Below, one piece after another: positions 6,516-20,200 of a stretch of DNA of 64,000 nt. The notes beneath the pieces are model-generated. The model had not been told where the DNA came from. It did no database searches and saw only the letters and a program-made list of their open reading frames with translations. The position numbers and the translations under genes are program-made. Position 1 is the stretch's first letter; every line of letters begins with the position of its first letter. The stretch is taken from assembly GCA_947307055.1 (NCBI GenBank), contig CAMZHX010000004.1:62001-126000 (forward strand). The letters run 5' to 3'. The stretch is from an uncultured Selenomonadales bacterium (GTDB taxonomy: Bacteria; Bacillota; Negativicutes; Selenomonadales; Selenomonadaceae).

Positions 6516-7955
6516 TTATGCGTAATCAATGCTGATACGACCGCCGCCGCGAGCTAACCTGTCGGCAAGTTCGGGATCCATTTTGTCTTCAAGTGTCAAT
6601 TTTTTGGGAGCCGCCGCGTAAATCGGCAAGCGGTGCTTTATGAATTGCGTATCGATATTGCCGGTGCAGAACCATTCATCATCGAGGATTTGTTGATGGA
6701 GCGGGACAGTCGTCTTGACGAAATTATTTTCGCCCTTGAGCATGAACTCATTCAAAGCGCGCCGCATAATTCTGATAGCGTCGCCACGCGTGCGCCCGTG
6801 CACAATCAATTTTGCAATCAACGAGTCGTAATAAGGCTCAATGGACAAGCCCGCCGTAACTCCGCTATCGAACCGAACGCGAGGTCCTGAAGGCTCGTGC
6901 AGGAATTCAATTTTGCCGGGCGTCGGCATAAATTTTCTGTCGGGGTCTTCGGCATTGATTCGGCATTCGATTGCGTGCCCCGTGAACTTTACGTCGGCTT
7001 GAGAAAAGTCAAGCGGCTCGCCCGACGCTACGCGAATTTGCGTCCTGACCAAGTCAATGCCCGTGACCGCCTCTGTTATGCCGTGCTCGACCTGTATGCG
7101 CGGATTGATTTCCATAAAATAAAATTCGTTCGTCGCCAAGTCCAACAGGAATTCAACCGTGCCGATGTTGGAATAGTGAACGCTCTTTGCGGCTTTGACT
7201 GCCAACTTGCCGACGCGCTCGCGCATTTCGGGCGTCAACGCTATCGACGGCGACTCTTCCAAAAGTTTCTGATTGCGGCGTTGGATAGAGCATTCGCGCT
7301 CGCCCAAGTGAATCACGCTACCGAAGTTATCCGCCACGACTTGAACTTCGATATGGCGCGAACGCTCAATGTAATGCTCGAAATAAAATCTGGTCTGCTT
7401 GACATCGACGAGGCCGAGCACGTGCAAAAGTTCTTCCTCGTTCCTTATGATGAACATACCTTTGCCGCCGCCGCCCGATACCGGCTTCAAAATGACGGGG
7501 TAACCGACTTCCTTTGCCGCACGAATTGCCATGCTGTTATCAGTCAGAGGTTCCGAGCCCTTCGCCATAGGAATGCCCGACGGAACCATTGACGCCCTTG
7601 CCGCGTCTTTATCGCCGACAAGTTTAATCGTTTCGGGCAAAGGACCAATCCAAGTCATACCGGCATCAACGACCATTTGAGCAAAGTCCGCGTCCTCCGA
7701 CAAAAAGCCGTAGCCAGGGTGAACCGCGTCCGCTTCGGTAGTTTTAGCCGCCTCGATTATCGATTCGCGATTGAGGTAGCTGTCGAAGGCGTCTTCGGTG
7801 CCGACGCGATAACGAACGTCAGCAAGCTGCGCGTGAAGGGCTTCTTTGTCAGCATCCGAATAAATCGCGACGGTCTCAATGCCCAGCTCTTGACAGGTGC
7901 GAATGACTCGCACGGCAATTTCGCCGCGATTCGCTATGAGTATCCTCCTAATCAT
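6516..7955 (-). CDS. accC: biotin carboxylase subunit (AccC family)
   Basis: ATP-grasp enzyme that carboxylates biotin on a carrier protein with bicarbonate and ATP, feeding acetyl-CoA carboxylase or another biotin enzyme. Its 479 residues are slightly longer than typical AccC. Motifs in order: N-terminal ILIANRGEIAVRVIRTCQEL; DAVHPGYGFLSE; ATP-grasp glycine loop KPVSGGGGKGMFI; RECSIQRRNQKLLEE; EINPRIQVEHGITEAVTG; GHAIECRINAEDP; and a C-terminal tail after the AccC fold ending GGGRISIDYA. No biotin carrier (accB) or carboxyltransferase gene is adjacent, so it could equally be the separate carboxylase subunit of a pyruvate or other carboxylase. A GAAAGGG site precedes the ATG. Confidence 0.92.
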   Translation of the reverse strand: MIRRILIANRGEIAVRVIRTCQELGIETVAIYSDADKEALHAQLADVRYRVGTEDAFDSYLNRESIIEAAKTTEADAVHPGYGFLSEDADFAQMVVDAGMTWIGPLPETIKLVGDKDAARASMVPSGIPMAKGSEPLTDNSMAIRAAKEVGYPVILKPVSGGGGKGMFIIRNEEELLHVLGLVDVKQTRFYFEHYIERSRHIEVQVVADNFGSVIHLGERECSIQRRNQKLLEESPSIALTPEMRERVGKLAVKAAKSVHYSNIGTVEFLLDLATNEFYFMEINPRIQVEHGITEAVTGIDLVRTQIRVASGEPLDFSQADVKFTGHAIECRINAEDPDRKFMPTPGKIEFLHEPSGPRVRFDSGVTAGLSIEPYYDSLIAKLIVHGRTRGDAIRIMRRALNEFMLKGENNFVKTTVPLHQQILDDEWFCTGNIDTQFIKHRLPIYAAAPKKLTLEDKMDPELADRLARGGGRISIDYA

Positions 7956-8000
7956 AATTAAAACCCTTTCTATTAAGATTCAAAAAGAATTGGTTGGCAT

Positions 8001-8037
8001 TTGTCTGCAACTTGTCTGCATTAAGTGTTTGTCTGCA
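8001..8037. repeat. three direct copies of TTGTCTGCA upstream of accC
   Basis: TTGTCTGCA occurs exactly at 8001, 8012 and 8029, that is, 11 and 17 bases apart and 46-82 bases upstream of the accC start. On the transcribed strand the unit is TGCAGACAA. Spaced direct repeats so close to a start are a common layout for an operator. No known regulator is assigned. Confidence 0.7.
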
Positions 8038-8039
8038 AA

Positions 8040-8240
8040 ATTTTATTAAAATTAGTCGCCGCCTCTTCCGGTATTGTCTTCGCCACCCCTTAAAAATTCA
8101 CTCCTCATTGAGGGGCTTTTTTATTTCACCGTGCGCATCATAATACAATATCCAATAAGTGACAAGCGATATTATGAAAGCAGGATTTTTTATTGAAAGG
8201 AATGATCAACAATGAAAAAGCTAAATCAGGGAAATAATGC
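8040..8240. other. non-coding gap between accC and the RTX gene
   Basis: No credible gene was seen. The segment holds a short hairpin (CCTC-ATT-GAGG followed by GGCTTTTTTATTT at 8108-8130) that could stop plus-strand transcription, though no plus-strand gene lies upstream. A 32-codon plus-strand frame begins at 8212 after GAAAGG, but it reads through the RTX terminator and is not counted as a gene. Confidence 0.5.
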
Positions 8241-8278
8241 TAAAAGAAAAAGCCCCGCCGATTTGTGCGAGGCTCTTT
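8241..8278 (-). terminator. rho-independent terminator of the RTX-like gene
   Basis: On the minus strand the stem AGCCTCGC pairs with GCGGGGCT across an 8-base loop and is followed by TTTTTCTTTT. It lies about 25 bases past the stop codon of the giant gene. Confidence 0.88.
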
Positions 8279-8298
8279 TGGTTGAAATTAAATTAAAT

Positions 8299-11200
8299 TC
8301 ATTTGGTTAGCCAGGCTGATTGCTCGTGATTAGCAGAAAATTTCGAGCCGTCAGCAAGTTGATACGTAATGTCAGCGGCGGAATTAATTTGTAGCGAGCC
8401 GCCGTCTTTGAAGTTAAGCGTCACCGCGTCGGCCGTGATATTTGAACTTGCGATTTGCTCAAGCGTCACTTGCGCCAGATTTACAACATCGCCATTGTTC
8501 GCGCCTTGAATGGTGTCGTTGCCATTACCGTTGGTATAGAAGAAAGTATTTTTGCCCGTGCCGCCTTGCATGAAGTCATTGCCGCCGTTGCCGCCCCATA
8601 GGCTCGAATCACTATTGCCCGCAAGAATCGTATTGTCAAGGTCGTTGCCCGCCAAAGTATTTTTGCCGTCAGAATTAGTAGCGTCCAAAGTTCTGATGTC
8701 ACCGCTGAAAATTTTGCCGTGCGAGCCGTCGAGCCAAATTTCCGCGCCCTCGCCAACTGTCAAAGTTGCATTTTGCGAAGTCGCCGCGAAATAATTTGCC
8801 TCGGCGTTATAAGTAAGATTTTTATCGACCAGAGCAACGAAATTATTTATCCGGAAGTTTTTGCCTTGCGCGTCTTCAAGCGTCAACGAAGCCGAGCCGC
8901 TAATTTCCATACGCACGCCGCCCGCGCTATTGACGTTAACCGCCGTAATGGTCTCGTTGCCGACAGAAATTGTGTCTCCGTCAAAGTTGAAATTATTAAT
9001 CACGTCGCGCCCGCTGTCCTTGCTGAAAATAAATTCCGTCGTGCCGTCGGAACTCGTCAAAGTCTCGTTTTGCGAAGAGCTAATCAGCGTATTCAGCCCG
9101 CCGCCTAACGTCACGCAATTTATCCCGTAGAAATTCTCGCTCAAGTCGACCGCCAAGGAATCGTTATAGCCGGTGAAGTCCACGCCAGATTTTTTGCCGA
9201 CGTAAATATCAGCTGTATCATTGCCCGCCGCGATTATTAAGCCTTCTTGAGCAATCGCGGTTTTAATTTCCTTGCCGTTTATAAGAGTCAAAATTCTTGC
9301 CGCGTCATCGTCCGACGAAATATTTTGCAACAAGGCGCGAGCCGAACCACTCTTTACGCTGATATTTTCGCCGTCAAAGCTGAAATCGTAATTCGCCGCG
9401 TCAACGGAAATTTTATCGCCGTCAAAGTTCGCGTTGAAGTTTTCGACAGTATTTTTGCCGTTGAGCAAAATTGTCACGCCGTCAGCATTTGCGCCGCGCT
9501 CCTCAAGATAAATGTAATTGTTCCCTGCACCCGCGTCAACTTTACTGCCCTCGAACGCAAAAATGGAATCGCTACCACTTCCGCCCGTAAGCGTCGAATC
9601 TTTATCAGCGTAAAGAACTAAATCCGCCGTTTCCTTGCTGAGATTAAGTGCTGTATCTGTAAATGCCCTGCCAACTTTTTGCAATTCGCCGGTCGTGTCG
9701 AAGAAATTCATAACATTATTGCCATCGCCGTCAATGACAAGTGCCGAGCCGATTGTGAGTCTGCCTTTATTGAAGACAATGTCGCCTTCGTTAATCGCAT
9801 CAAAAATATTTGCGTAATCGGTATGGAAGCCGCTACCGGTCGAGGCATTGTAGCCCGAAATGTTCATCTTGCCGTCCGTCGCGAAAACTTCAGTCTTGCC
9901 GCCCTTAAACGTCACGGAAACATTTTCGCCCTCGCTAACGATAGTATCGTTGCCCTTGCTCGCGGTTATGTTGACTTTCGCGCTAGTATCTTCGACGACA
10001 ACGACTTCGCCGCCCTTGAGCGTAACATTTTCCTTGCCAGATATGACCCTAGCATTTTCCGTGCTTAAAATTTCTTCAACTCTTGCGTTAATTATTTTCG
10101 CCGAATCGCTCGTCCCGATAAAAGTATCGTTGGCCTTTGCAGTTAAAATTGTGCCGTTGACGAAATATTCGCCGCTCTCATCGGTCACAAATTTAATTTT
10201 GCCGTCGGTGTTGGAAATGTTCGCGCCATTCATCAGCCCAGTTATTTTCGACTCGCCGTCAGTAATCGTCACCGTTATTTCGTCCGAATTGTCGACCGAA
10301 ACTTTTGAGCCGTTAATCGTTATGCCGTCCAAACTGTCGCAGGTGAACGAGCCGTTCTGGAGATTTTCTATCGAGGTAATTTTTTCGCCGTCGCCGGTCA
10401 CGTTGAAATTATCGTCGCTGGTGATTGTGATTCCGTAAAGTTCAATTCCGCCGAGCTCGCCGCTTATCGTCCCAACGAAATTATCCGCCGCATAAACGCC
10501 GGTTGAATTCGTTTGCAAAGTTCCTGCGAAGTCGCCTGACGTGCTGAAAGTTTTGCCGCCAATAGTTATATCGCCCTCGCCGGTCAGCGCGATTTCAGCA
10601 TCTCCGCCGCTCTCGACCACCTCAACCGAATTTTTCGCAAGATTTATAGTTATTAACGTTTCATCGTTGAGGGAAATTTTCGTGTCGTTGGTGCCCGTCA
10701 CGCAGAATTTCTGCCCGTTGAAAATAATTTCGTTGTTGAAGTCGCCTTCTATCAGAGAACTATCACTCACGATTTCGCAAACGTTGCCGCTCGCGTCAAG
10801 CTTGAAAATAGTTTTATCGGCGGAAGTCGTGAAAGTTTTGCCGTTAATCGTGAACGTATCGGGCGCGTTCGTCTCTATGTAAACGTTTTCGTCGTCGTCC
10901 TTCACGACAAAATTAGTGCTGTCGGTCACTTTCACGAATACGCCGTTGACCGTGAGTCCTTCCGAAAAGTTGCCGAACACTTCTTCTAAATTATCTGTCG
11001 TCGAAAGAGTTATCGTGGCGAAATCTTCTGTGACGTTCTCCGCCGAAACTACATCATCACTTTGTGCCGTCTCAATGCCGGAAATATTGCCTGCCTCGTC
11101 AAGCTCGAAAGTTTTGCCCGCGCTCATCTCGAACTTATTGCCGCTGAAAATAATTGTGCCTTCGGCGGAAGTCGTCAATTTCTCCGCGCCGCCCAATTCG

Positions 11201-14200
11201 TACACCCGAATATTTTTCCGATAAATTTTGTCGTCCGCTATAGCCAAATCGCCCGCGACGTTTGAAATTTCCGTAATGTTTTCGCCGTCTGAGGTGACTT
11301 TGATTGAACTTGCGCCGGTCAATCGGACTGCCTTGCCGTTTACGCTGACTTCGTTTGTAAAATCGCCCTCGACCGAACCTTCAAGCCCGTTAATTTCAAT
11401 AACGTTGCCATGAGAACCCGTCACGAAAGTTACGCCGTCGGGGTCGTCCGAAATCTCGTAACGCCTACCGCGAATTATAAACGCGCCATTCTCCACCGTT
11501 ACAATCGAAATATTTGACAAGCCATTGCCACCTATGAACGCCGAAGCCTTGACGCCTTCAATACTCGAAATTTTCTTGTCGACGACCGTCACTCCCTTAT
11601 AACAATCATTTTGAATTTGGACGTATTTATCACGGACAGCAAAGCCGCTTATGCTAAAGTAAAAATCCTCTATCGTGTACTCAAGGTTGAGCAGGGCGCA
11701 TCTTGTCGGCGAATTGGTTTCAAACTTCTTGCCGGCAATTTCGACTGCGCCTTCAATCAAGAATTGCCGATTTTGATATTTGGATTTGTCATCGCTACTA
11801 ACAATCGCGCCGTCCGTCAATGAAATTAAGCTCGTGTTGTAGCGATTTATTTGCGCGGTGCCAGTGCCGCTAAGCGTCAAGCCGTCATACTGGAAAGTTC
11901 CCGTCGATAAATCGAACTCAACGCCGCGAGTAATCGTCTGCACTTTAGCATTTGCTGTCGCGTGAAAGGTTATCCCGTTGATAGTGTGATTGCCCGCCTT
12001 ATCAAAGTTATAAACATTTCCTGCCGCCTCTGAATCATCGTCGGCATATTCTTCGCCAAGCGGCGCAACTTTTATTTCGCCGTCGGAATTGCCGTAAACA
12101 ACGTAAGTTTCGTCGCCGGTCGTAGTTATTTTTTCTCCGCAAATGTTGAACTCGCCCGCGCCAGAAGTCTCTACTTCAAAGCGCAAATCGCCCGCGTCAA
12201 TTTCTTCCGTTGAAGTCGTAATTGTTGCGCCGTCGGTTATGCCCGTGATTTTATCTATGCCGCTCGTGCCGGAAGTCTCAACCGTCCATGCGTCCACGCC
12301 TTCAATCTCGACGTGCTCAAATATCAGCGCATTGAACCCGACGCCGATTCCCTTTTCATTATCAAATTCAATATAAGCCGTGCCGTCATCAGTCAGCACA
12401 ACTTTTTTATTCACGTCGCCGAAGTACGCCGAACTACCTTTTCCAGTCAGCTCGAAAGTGTTGCCGCTCGTGTTTTGAACCAATGCGCCGTCAGGCAAGA
12501 GAATCGAGAAAAAGATTGCGTTCGTGTTATCAATCGTCGCCAGTGCAGTGCCCGTACCAGTAATTTTTGCGTCGTTTATCGTGACGGGATTTTCACTAAG
12601 TGGAACTTGTAGACTTTCCTTATTGGCGGTGATTTCAAGTTCGATATCGGAAGAAATTTCTTTGCCGTCGATTATGAAGCTACCTGCCGCAAGATTTAAT
12701 TTAATATCGTCGTGAGAGGTGAAATTGAGGTTTGCGCCGCTCGGGATTGTAATTTTATCGTTAGCCAAGTCGAAAACAATTTCGCCGCTATCGCCGCTGA
12801 CTTTCACGCCGTCAAAATAAATTTCGGTTTCCATGTCGCTTAGCGGGATTCTAATTTCGTTCGCGTCGGCTGTGAATGTCAAATCTGCTGTAGTCTCGAA
12901 AGTTCTGCCGTTGACAATGTAACTGCCCGCCTCGCACTTGAAAGTTTTGGTCTCGTCGCCGGTCGTGAGGGTCGCCGCGTCGTTTATCGAAATCGTTTTA
13001 CCGTCGAGCGAATAAATTGCCGGCTTGTTGAGCGCGTAATTTATCTTCACGCCGTCGAAATCAATTTTCGTTCCGCTGAATGTTATTTGCTCGTCAAGGG
13101 TTATGCGACCGATTTTTTCCGCGTCAAGCTCTTTGTCCTGAATCTTAAATGTGTTCCCGCTCGCCTCGATGACGTTGATATTATCCGCGACACTCGAAAT
13201 TATAAATTCTTTGCCGTTGACTTCGTAGTTAGCGTAATCTTCAGCGGCAGAAATATCGAACGTCAACTTTGTAAAGTCATTGGAGAGAGTTTTAACGCAC
13301 GCGTTGTTTTGAATCGTGTAGTTGTTATCGGCGGAATTGTAATTGATTGACATTGGCGCGGAGTTGCCAGAATAATTTTCCTTCGCGACTTGCAAAGCAA
13401 CGAATTGCGCGCCGTAACCTTCAAAGCTCAAGCCGTCGCTTTCTACGGTGATTGTGCCCGCGCCGCTCGTCGAATTCACTGGCAAATTGTTAATTGAAAA
13501 AGTCCCCGACTTAATGTTGATTTTAGCACCTTCGGGAGCCGTGATATTCGCCGAAGAATTATTGTCGAAAGTAATTTCCTTCGCGCCGTTGGTCGAGATT
13601 ACACTGCCCGCGAGCAACTCAACTTGAATCTCGCCGTAATTTAAAGTCGTGTCTTGACTGAACGTGATTTTGTCGCCGTAACTTTCGCTGGTCAACGCCA
13701 CGTTATTTTGTTTGTATTCAAGGACGTTGCCGCTGCTCAAAATCGCCGTGCCAAAAATCCCATTCGCTTTGATAGCAGAAACTTCAGCATTCGTTACCCT
13801 AACCGCGCTATCCTCCAACGTGCTGTTGACATTGAGCACGGAATATTTCTGATTGAAGCTGTAAGCATTGGCGACAGCGTAAGCAGTAACACCGGCGGTC
13901 GCGTAAGCTACTTTGGAATTGGCAACCGTATAACTTACATAGGAGCTGGTGTCGTCGTCCTCGTCGTCCTCGTCGTCATCGTTGCTGATATTCAAAGCGG
14001 ATAAAGTCGCGGCTCCTTTGAGCGTAACTTTGCCATTGCCAACCGAGACAATAACATCATTGCCGCTCTTTGTCGTGGAGAACTTGTCAGTGATTTGCAA
14101 AGTTGAATCCTCGTTGAAGCCCTCGACCAGGTCGTTGCCGTCGCCCGCGCCGTATTCAATTAAAGCGGTGCTGTCGGCGTCAAGCTTAATGGAATCATTA

Positions 14201-17200
14201 CCCGCGCCGCCGTTAATTGTAACGTCGGTGCTATTCGACACGCTGATAAGGTCGTTGCCCGCGCCGCCTTCTATCGTCGAGAAGAAGCCGTTCGCGTTGC
14301 TTAGCGTATCATTGCCCGCGCCGCCTTCGAGCAAGTTTTGGTTGCCTTCGTTGTAAATTGAATCGTTGCCCGCGCCCGCCGTAATTGTAACTTCCTGCGC
14401 GTAATTGTTTGCAATAGTATCATCGCCCGCGCCACCGTCGATTGAAGTATTATTGGCGTCGCCGTTGTTCGTGATTGAATCGTTGCCGCCCAGCGCGGTT
14501 ATCGTGACTTCCTCGCCGGAATTGCTTATGGTGTCGTTGCCTTCCGTGCCGCTTATCGAATTGCCACTTAAGGTGTTGTTGATATTCAAAGCAGATTTTA
14601 TTTCCTTGCCTTGAATGTTGACTTTGGAGAGAGACGCCGCGCCTTGCAGAGTTATATTACCGTCGCCAACAATAACAATTATATCGTTGCCGCTTTTCTG
14701 CGTCGAGTAGGAACCGGAGCCGCCGTCAATTTGCAACGTAGAGGTAGAGTCAAAACCAGTGACTAAATCGTTGCCGTCTCCCGTGTTGTAGAATACAACT
14801 TCTCCGTTCCCTTTGTTCGTTTTGTCAAGATAAATATAATCGTCGCCCTTGCCGCCAATGAATCTGGCATAGAACGCGTAATCAGAAAGAGTGTCATCAC
14901 CGTCGCCGCCGTTTAGCGTAACACTGTTAGAAATATAGTTGCGAATGGAATCATTGCCCGCGCCGCCACTTATTGAGACTCGGATACCACGTGTCTTGCC
15001 ATAATTGCTGGTGTTGAAGACAGTATCATCACCGTCGCCGCTGTAAATTGTGACGTAATTGGCTTCAAAACTTTTAATGTAATCATTGCCTGTGCCCGCG
15101 TCGATTGAAGAATTCGCGCCGGTGTTGGTAATGTTATCGTTGTCGCCGTAAGCAATTACTGTGACGTTTACGCCGCTATTTTTAATTTTGTCTTTGTGAT
15201 TGCCGCCAGTGACTAAAGAATTACTTTCTGAATTGCTGATATTTGAGGCGGGTTTGTCTGGCGTGCCGATAATATTTATAGTTGATAAGGTCGCCGCGCC
15301 CGCTAATGTAATTTTCTCGTCGTCGACATTGACAATAGCATTGTTGCCGCTCGTGTACAAGCTGTAGAGACCGCCCGCAATGCTCAAAGTTGAATCAGCT
15401 TTAAAGCCGGTGATTGTGTCGTTGCCGTCGCCCAAACTGTACTCAATCAAAGCCGCGTTAGCTTTATTGAGATAAATTTTATCGTCGCCGGTGCCCGCGT
15501 TGACTGTGACTTTATTGCTGCTCGTTACGGTGATTAGGTCATTGCTCGCGCCGCCGCTGATTGAGACATTATTTTTTTCGTTGTTAATGGAGTCGTGACC
15601 GTTGCCGGCGTCTATCGTGACGGAATTGTTGTTATTGTGAATGGAATCGTTGCCGTCTAGCGCGTGGATTATGACATTTGAACCAGAGTTGCGGATTGAA
15701 TCATCGCCTTCAGTGCCAGTGACCGTAAAAATATTGACCCCATCATCGCTGATAGTGCCGCTCTCTATATTGCGGAAATTTCTGCCTTCAATTTGCTCAT
15801 CGCCAAGAATGTTGACGGTTGATAAAGTTGCCGCGCCCCCCAGCGTGATTTTATCCTTGTCGACAACGATAATAACATCGTCGTCTTTAATCTCCTTGTA
15901 ATAACTGCCGGTGCCGTCGCCGATTTGCAAAGTGGAAGTCTCGTTAAAGCCGGTGACGAAGTCGTTGCCGTCGCCCGCGCTATACTCAATTAAAGCTTGC
16001 TCACTAGAGGTAATGTAAATGTCGTCGTTGCCCTTGCCGGCGTTGATTGTATTTCTGTAGCCGGATTGACTTTTGATAATGTCGATGTCGTCGCCCGTGC
16101 TAATTGACGAATAGTTAGCGTTGTTATTTTCAATGGAATCGCTATCTGCGCCCGCGTCAATCGTGACGTAACGACCATAATTTGAAATGGTATCGTTGCC
16201 CGCGAACGTATTTATTGTGACGTTGGAACCTCTATTTGCTACGCGGTCTTCCAAGCGGTCGCCGTTTATCAAAGTTTGGTTCTGCGTGTTCTCTACATTT
16301 AAAGTCGTTACGCCGTTTACGTGGATAGTTGATAAAGTCGCCGCGCCCGCCAGCGTGATTTTGTCGCCGCTCTCGTCCGTGATGATAATATCGTTGCCGC
16401 TGTCCGTTCTGGAGTAAGTGTTATTGCCGTTGCCGATTTGCAAAGTCGAAGTCGAATTGAACCCCTCGATAAAGTCGTTGCCGTCGCCCATTGCATGTTG
16501 GATAAAAGCGTTATTAGTATTCATATCCAATTTAATGGTGTCGGAACCTTTGCCGGCGGTGATTGTGTTCAGGTAGGCGGCTTGAAGGCTGATTATGTCG
16601 TTACCTTCGCCGGTTGAAATGGAAGTTGAAGTGCCCTTGTTGGAAATGGTATTGTTACCCGCGCCGCCACTAATCGTAACGTTCGCGCCACCGTTCGCAA
16701 TGTAATCGTTGCCGTTCTCGCCCGCGATTGTTACGCCATTGGAACTGGCATCGTTCTCGATAGTGTCATTGCCTTCGCCGCCCGCTATCGTGACTTTGCT
16801 GGCGTGATTGTATATTGAATCACTACCCGCGCCGCCAGAGATTATCACGCTGTCCGCGTTGTTAGCAATGGTGTCGTTGCCATTTTGCCCAGCTATCGTA
16901 ACATTCTTGCCGCTGTTAGTAATTTTTTCGTTGCCGTCTTCGCCATTGATTATGACTTGCGCGCCTTTGTTGTTAATTGAATCGTTGCCCCTCAGAGCCT
17001 GTATCGTGACTTGCGAGCCGGTGTTGGCAATGGTGTCGTTGGCGTTGGTGCCATATATGGTCGTGTTGTTTTTGGTGTTGTTGAAATTCCAAGAAGTTTC
17101 AACGATATTGACAGTGGAGAGAGTCGCCGCGCCTTGCAGAGTGATTTTGCCGTTGCCGACTGTGACAATAATATCATTGCCGCTCTTTGTCGTAGTCGCA

Positions 17201-20200
17201 TGAACGCCGCCCGAAATGCTCAGCATAGAATTGTCTTTAAAGCCGCTGTTTATGATAATGTCGTTGCCGTCGCCAGCGTTGTAAGTAAACAGGACATTAT
17301 CGCCGTGATTCCAAATAGAATCGTTGCCGGAGCCGCCGTCTAGTTTGGAATTTGCGCCCACGTTTTGAATGTTATCGTTGCCCGCGCCGCCAAGAACCGT
17401 TGAGCTTTCGCCGGCATTTAATAATAAATCATTCCCTGCGCCGCCGTTTAATGAAACTTGTTTGCCGCCTGTAGGCGCGCCGCTTACTTCATTCCGGAGC
17501 GTATCATTTTCCGCGCCGCCGTCTATCGTCACGTTGTCGCCGGTATTGGTAATGCTATCGTTGCCGGCGAGCGCGTTTATCTTAACTTTTGCGCCGCTGT
17601 TTATGATAGTGTCGTTGTTGTTGCTTGCTGTTACAGTTTTGTTGCTGGCGTCGTTTTTGATAACGATATTGGTTTTGGAGAGTTTCGCCGCGTCTATAAG
17701 GAGGACTTTGCCGTTGCCGACCGTAACAATTATATCGTTGCCGCTTCTTTGGGTCACATAACCATTGGAGCCGACGTCAATTTGTAGCGTGGAATTTTCT
17801 TTAAAGCCCAAAATGGTGTCGTTGCCGTCGCCCGCGTTGTATTTAAATAAAACGTCGTAGCCGGAGTTGTAAATGTAATCGTTGCCCGCGCCGCCGTTGA
17901 TTTCTTCTTCAGTACCACTACCACTGTAATAATTCAGAATAGTATCGTTGCCCGCGCCGCCATTGATTGACGTATTCCAGCCGTAGTTTTTAATTGAATC
18001 GTTACCCTCGCCGCCGGCAATCGTGACTCCGTAGTAGTCGTTGTAAATGTAATCGTTGCCCGCGCCGCCGCCTATCTTGACGTTGGAGCCGTTGTTGGAA
18101 ATTGAATCGTTGCCTGCGCCGCCTTCTATCGTGACGTAGTAGTTGCTGTTGTAAATGGAATCGTTGCCCGCGCCCGCGTTGATTGAAACTTCATTGCCGG
18201 TGTTGTAAATAGAATCGTTGCCCGCGCCCGCGTCGATTGTGACGTAGGCGTTTCTGTTGTAAATAGAATCCTCGCCCGCGCCGCCGTCTATCGTGACGAA
18301 CGAGCCGGGGTTGTAAATGGAATCGTTGCCGTCTCCGCCTTCTATCTTGGTGTACTTGCTGACGTTTTCAATGTAATCATTGCCCGCGCCGCCTTTTATC
18401 GTGCTGTTGTAGGCGTTGGGGGCAGTGCTTCTGATGGTATCATTGCCGTCTCCGCCGTCTACCTTGACGCTGGCGCCTCCTTCATTGCGAATGGAATCGT
18501 TGCCGCTATTTGCAAGTATTGTGGTTTTTTGACCGGTGTTGTAAATGTAATTGGTAGAATCACTGCCTACAATAAAGATATTTTTTTGACTGTTGTTATA
18601 ATTTCCATCAACGTATACTCCTTGCTTGCCGGCGATATTGACTTTGGAGAGCCTAGCGGCACCTTGCAGAGTGATTCTACTGCCGTCGGTCGTGAAAACA
18701 ATTACATCGTTGCCGCTTTTTGTCGAAACATAATCTCCGCCGGAAATGCTCAGCGTGGAATTGTCTTTAAAGCCGCTGTTTATGATAATGTCGTTGCCGT
18801 CGCCCGTCTTGTAATTGAACAGGACGTTATTGCCGCTGTTGACAATGGTATCGTTGCCGCCGAGCGCGTTTATCGTGACCTTGTTGCCAGAATTCATTAT
18901 AGCTTCGTTGGCGTTGGTTGTGGTTATAGTTTTGTTGTTGCTGTTGTTTTTGACAACGATATTGAGTTTGGATAAAGACGCCGCGCCTTGAAGAGTTATC
19001 TTGCTATTGTCGACAGAGACGATAATATCGTTGCCGCTTTTTTGGGTCGCATAAGAACCGGAGCCGACGCCAATTTGTAGCGTGGAATTTTCTTTAAAGC
19101 CGGTGATTATGTCGTTGCCGTCTCCGGCGTTGTAGACGATTAAATTATTCTTTACGCCACTGGCAAGTGAGATTGTATCATTACCCGTGCCGCCGATTAT
19201 GATATCGTTTTCGCCGCTGTAGTTGTAAATGGAATCATCGCCCGCGCCGCCGTTTATCGAGACATTCCAAGAGCCGCCGTTATCAATTACATCATTACCT
19301 GAGCCGCCGTCTACCGTGACGTTGTCGCCTTGGTTTTGAATGTAATCATTGCCGTCGCCGCCGTCAAGTGTGGTGTTGCTGGAGCCTTTGACAAAAATTG
19401 GTTCATTATAGCCGTTGTAAATGGTATCATCACCCGCGCCGCCGACTAGTGAAATGTTTTTAAATTCATTATCGTAGTCGCTGCTGTGAATTACATCGTT
19501 GCCCACGCCGCCCGAAATCGTGATGAAGGAGCCGTTGGATTCAAGGGTATCGTTGCCGTCGCCGCCTTCTACTAAAACGTTGTTACCTATATTGTTGTTG
19601 GCAGTTCCCATGTTGTAAACGGAATCGTCCCCCGCGCCGCAGTTTATCGTGACGTTGGAGCCTCTGTTCTGAATAGAATCATTGCCCGCGCCGCCGTCTA
19701 TCATGACGTTGGAACCGCTGTTGTAAATGTAATTGTTAGAATCACTGCCTACAACAACTATATTGCTTTGACTGTTGGTATAATTTCCATTAACGTATAT
19801 TCTGCACTGGCCGCGAATATTGACTTTGGAGAGAGACGCCGCACCTTGCAGGGTGATTTTCTCTTTGCCGACCATGACAATAATATCGTTGCCACTTTTT
19901 TGCGTGGAGTAAGTGTCAGAGCCGTTGCCAATTTGCAGCGTGGAATCTTCTTTAAAACCTGCGATAATGTCGTTGCCGTCGCCCGCCGTGTAAAGGATTA
20001 AATTATCCCTTCCGCTGGAAAGTGAGATTGTATCATTACCCTTGCCGCCTTTAATCGTGCCAGTATTACTGTAACTGTAAATGTAATCGTTGCCGTCGCC
20101 CGCGTCGATTGAAATTGTGTCGCCGTTGTTTTCAATGGTGTCGTTGCCGTTGCCGCCAAAAATTGTCGTGACATCGCCGTCGTTGTGGTTGTAAATGTAA

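Noticed and set aside
8212-8310. 32-codon plus-strand frame starting MKKLNQGNNAKRK with a GAAAGG site
   Set aside because: It runs through the terminator of the RTX gene and overlaps its 3' end; no family resemblance.
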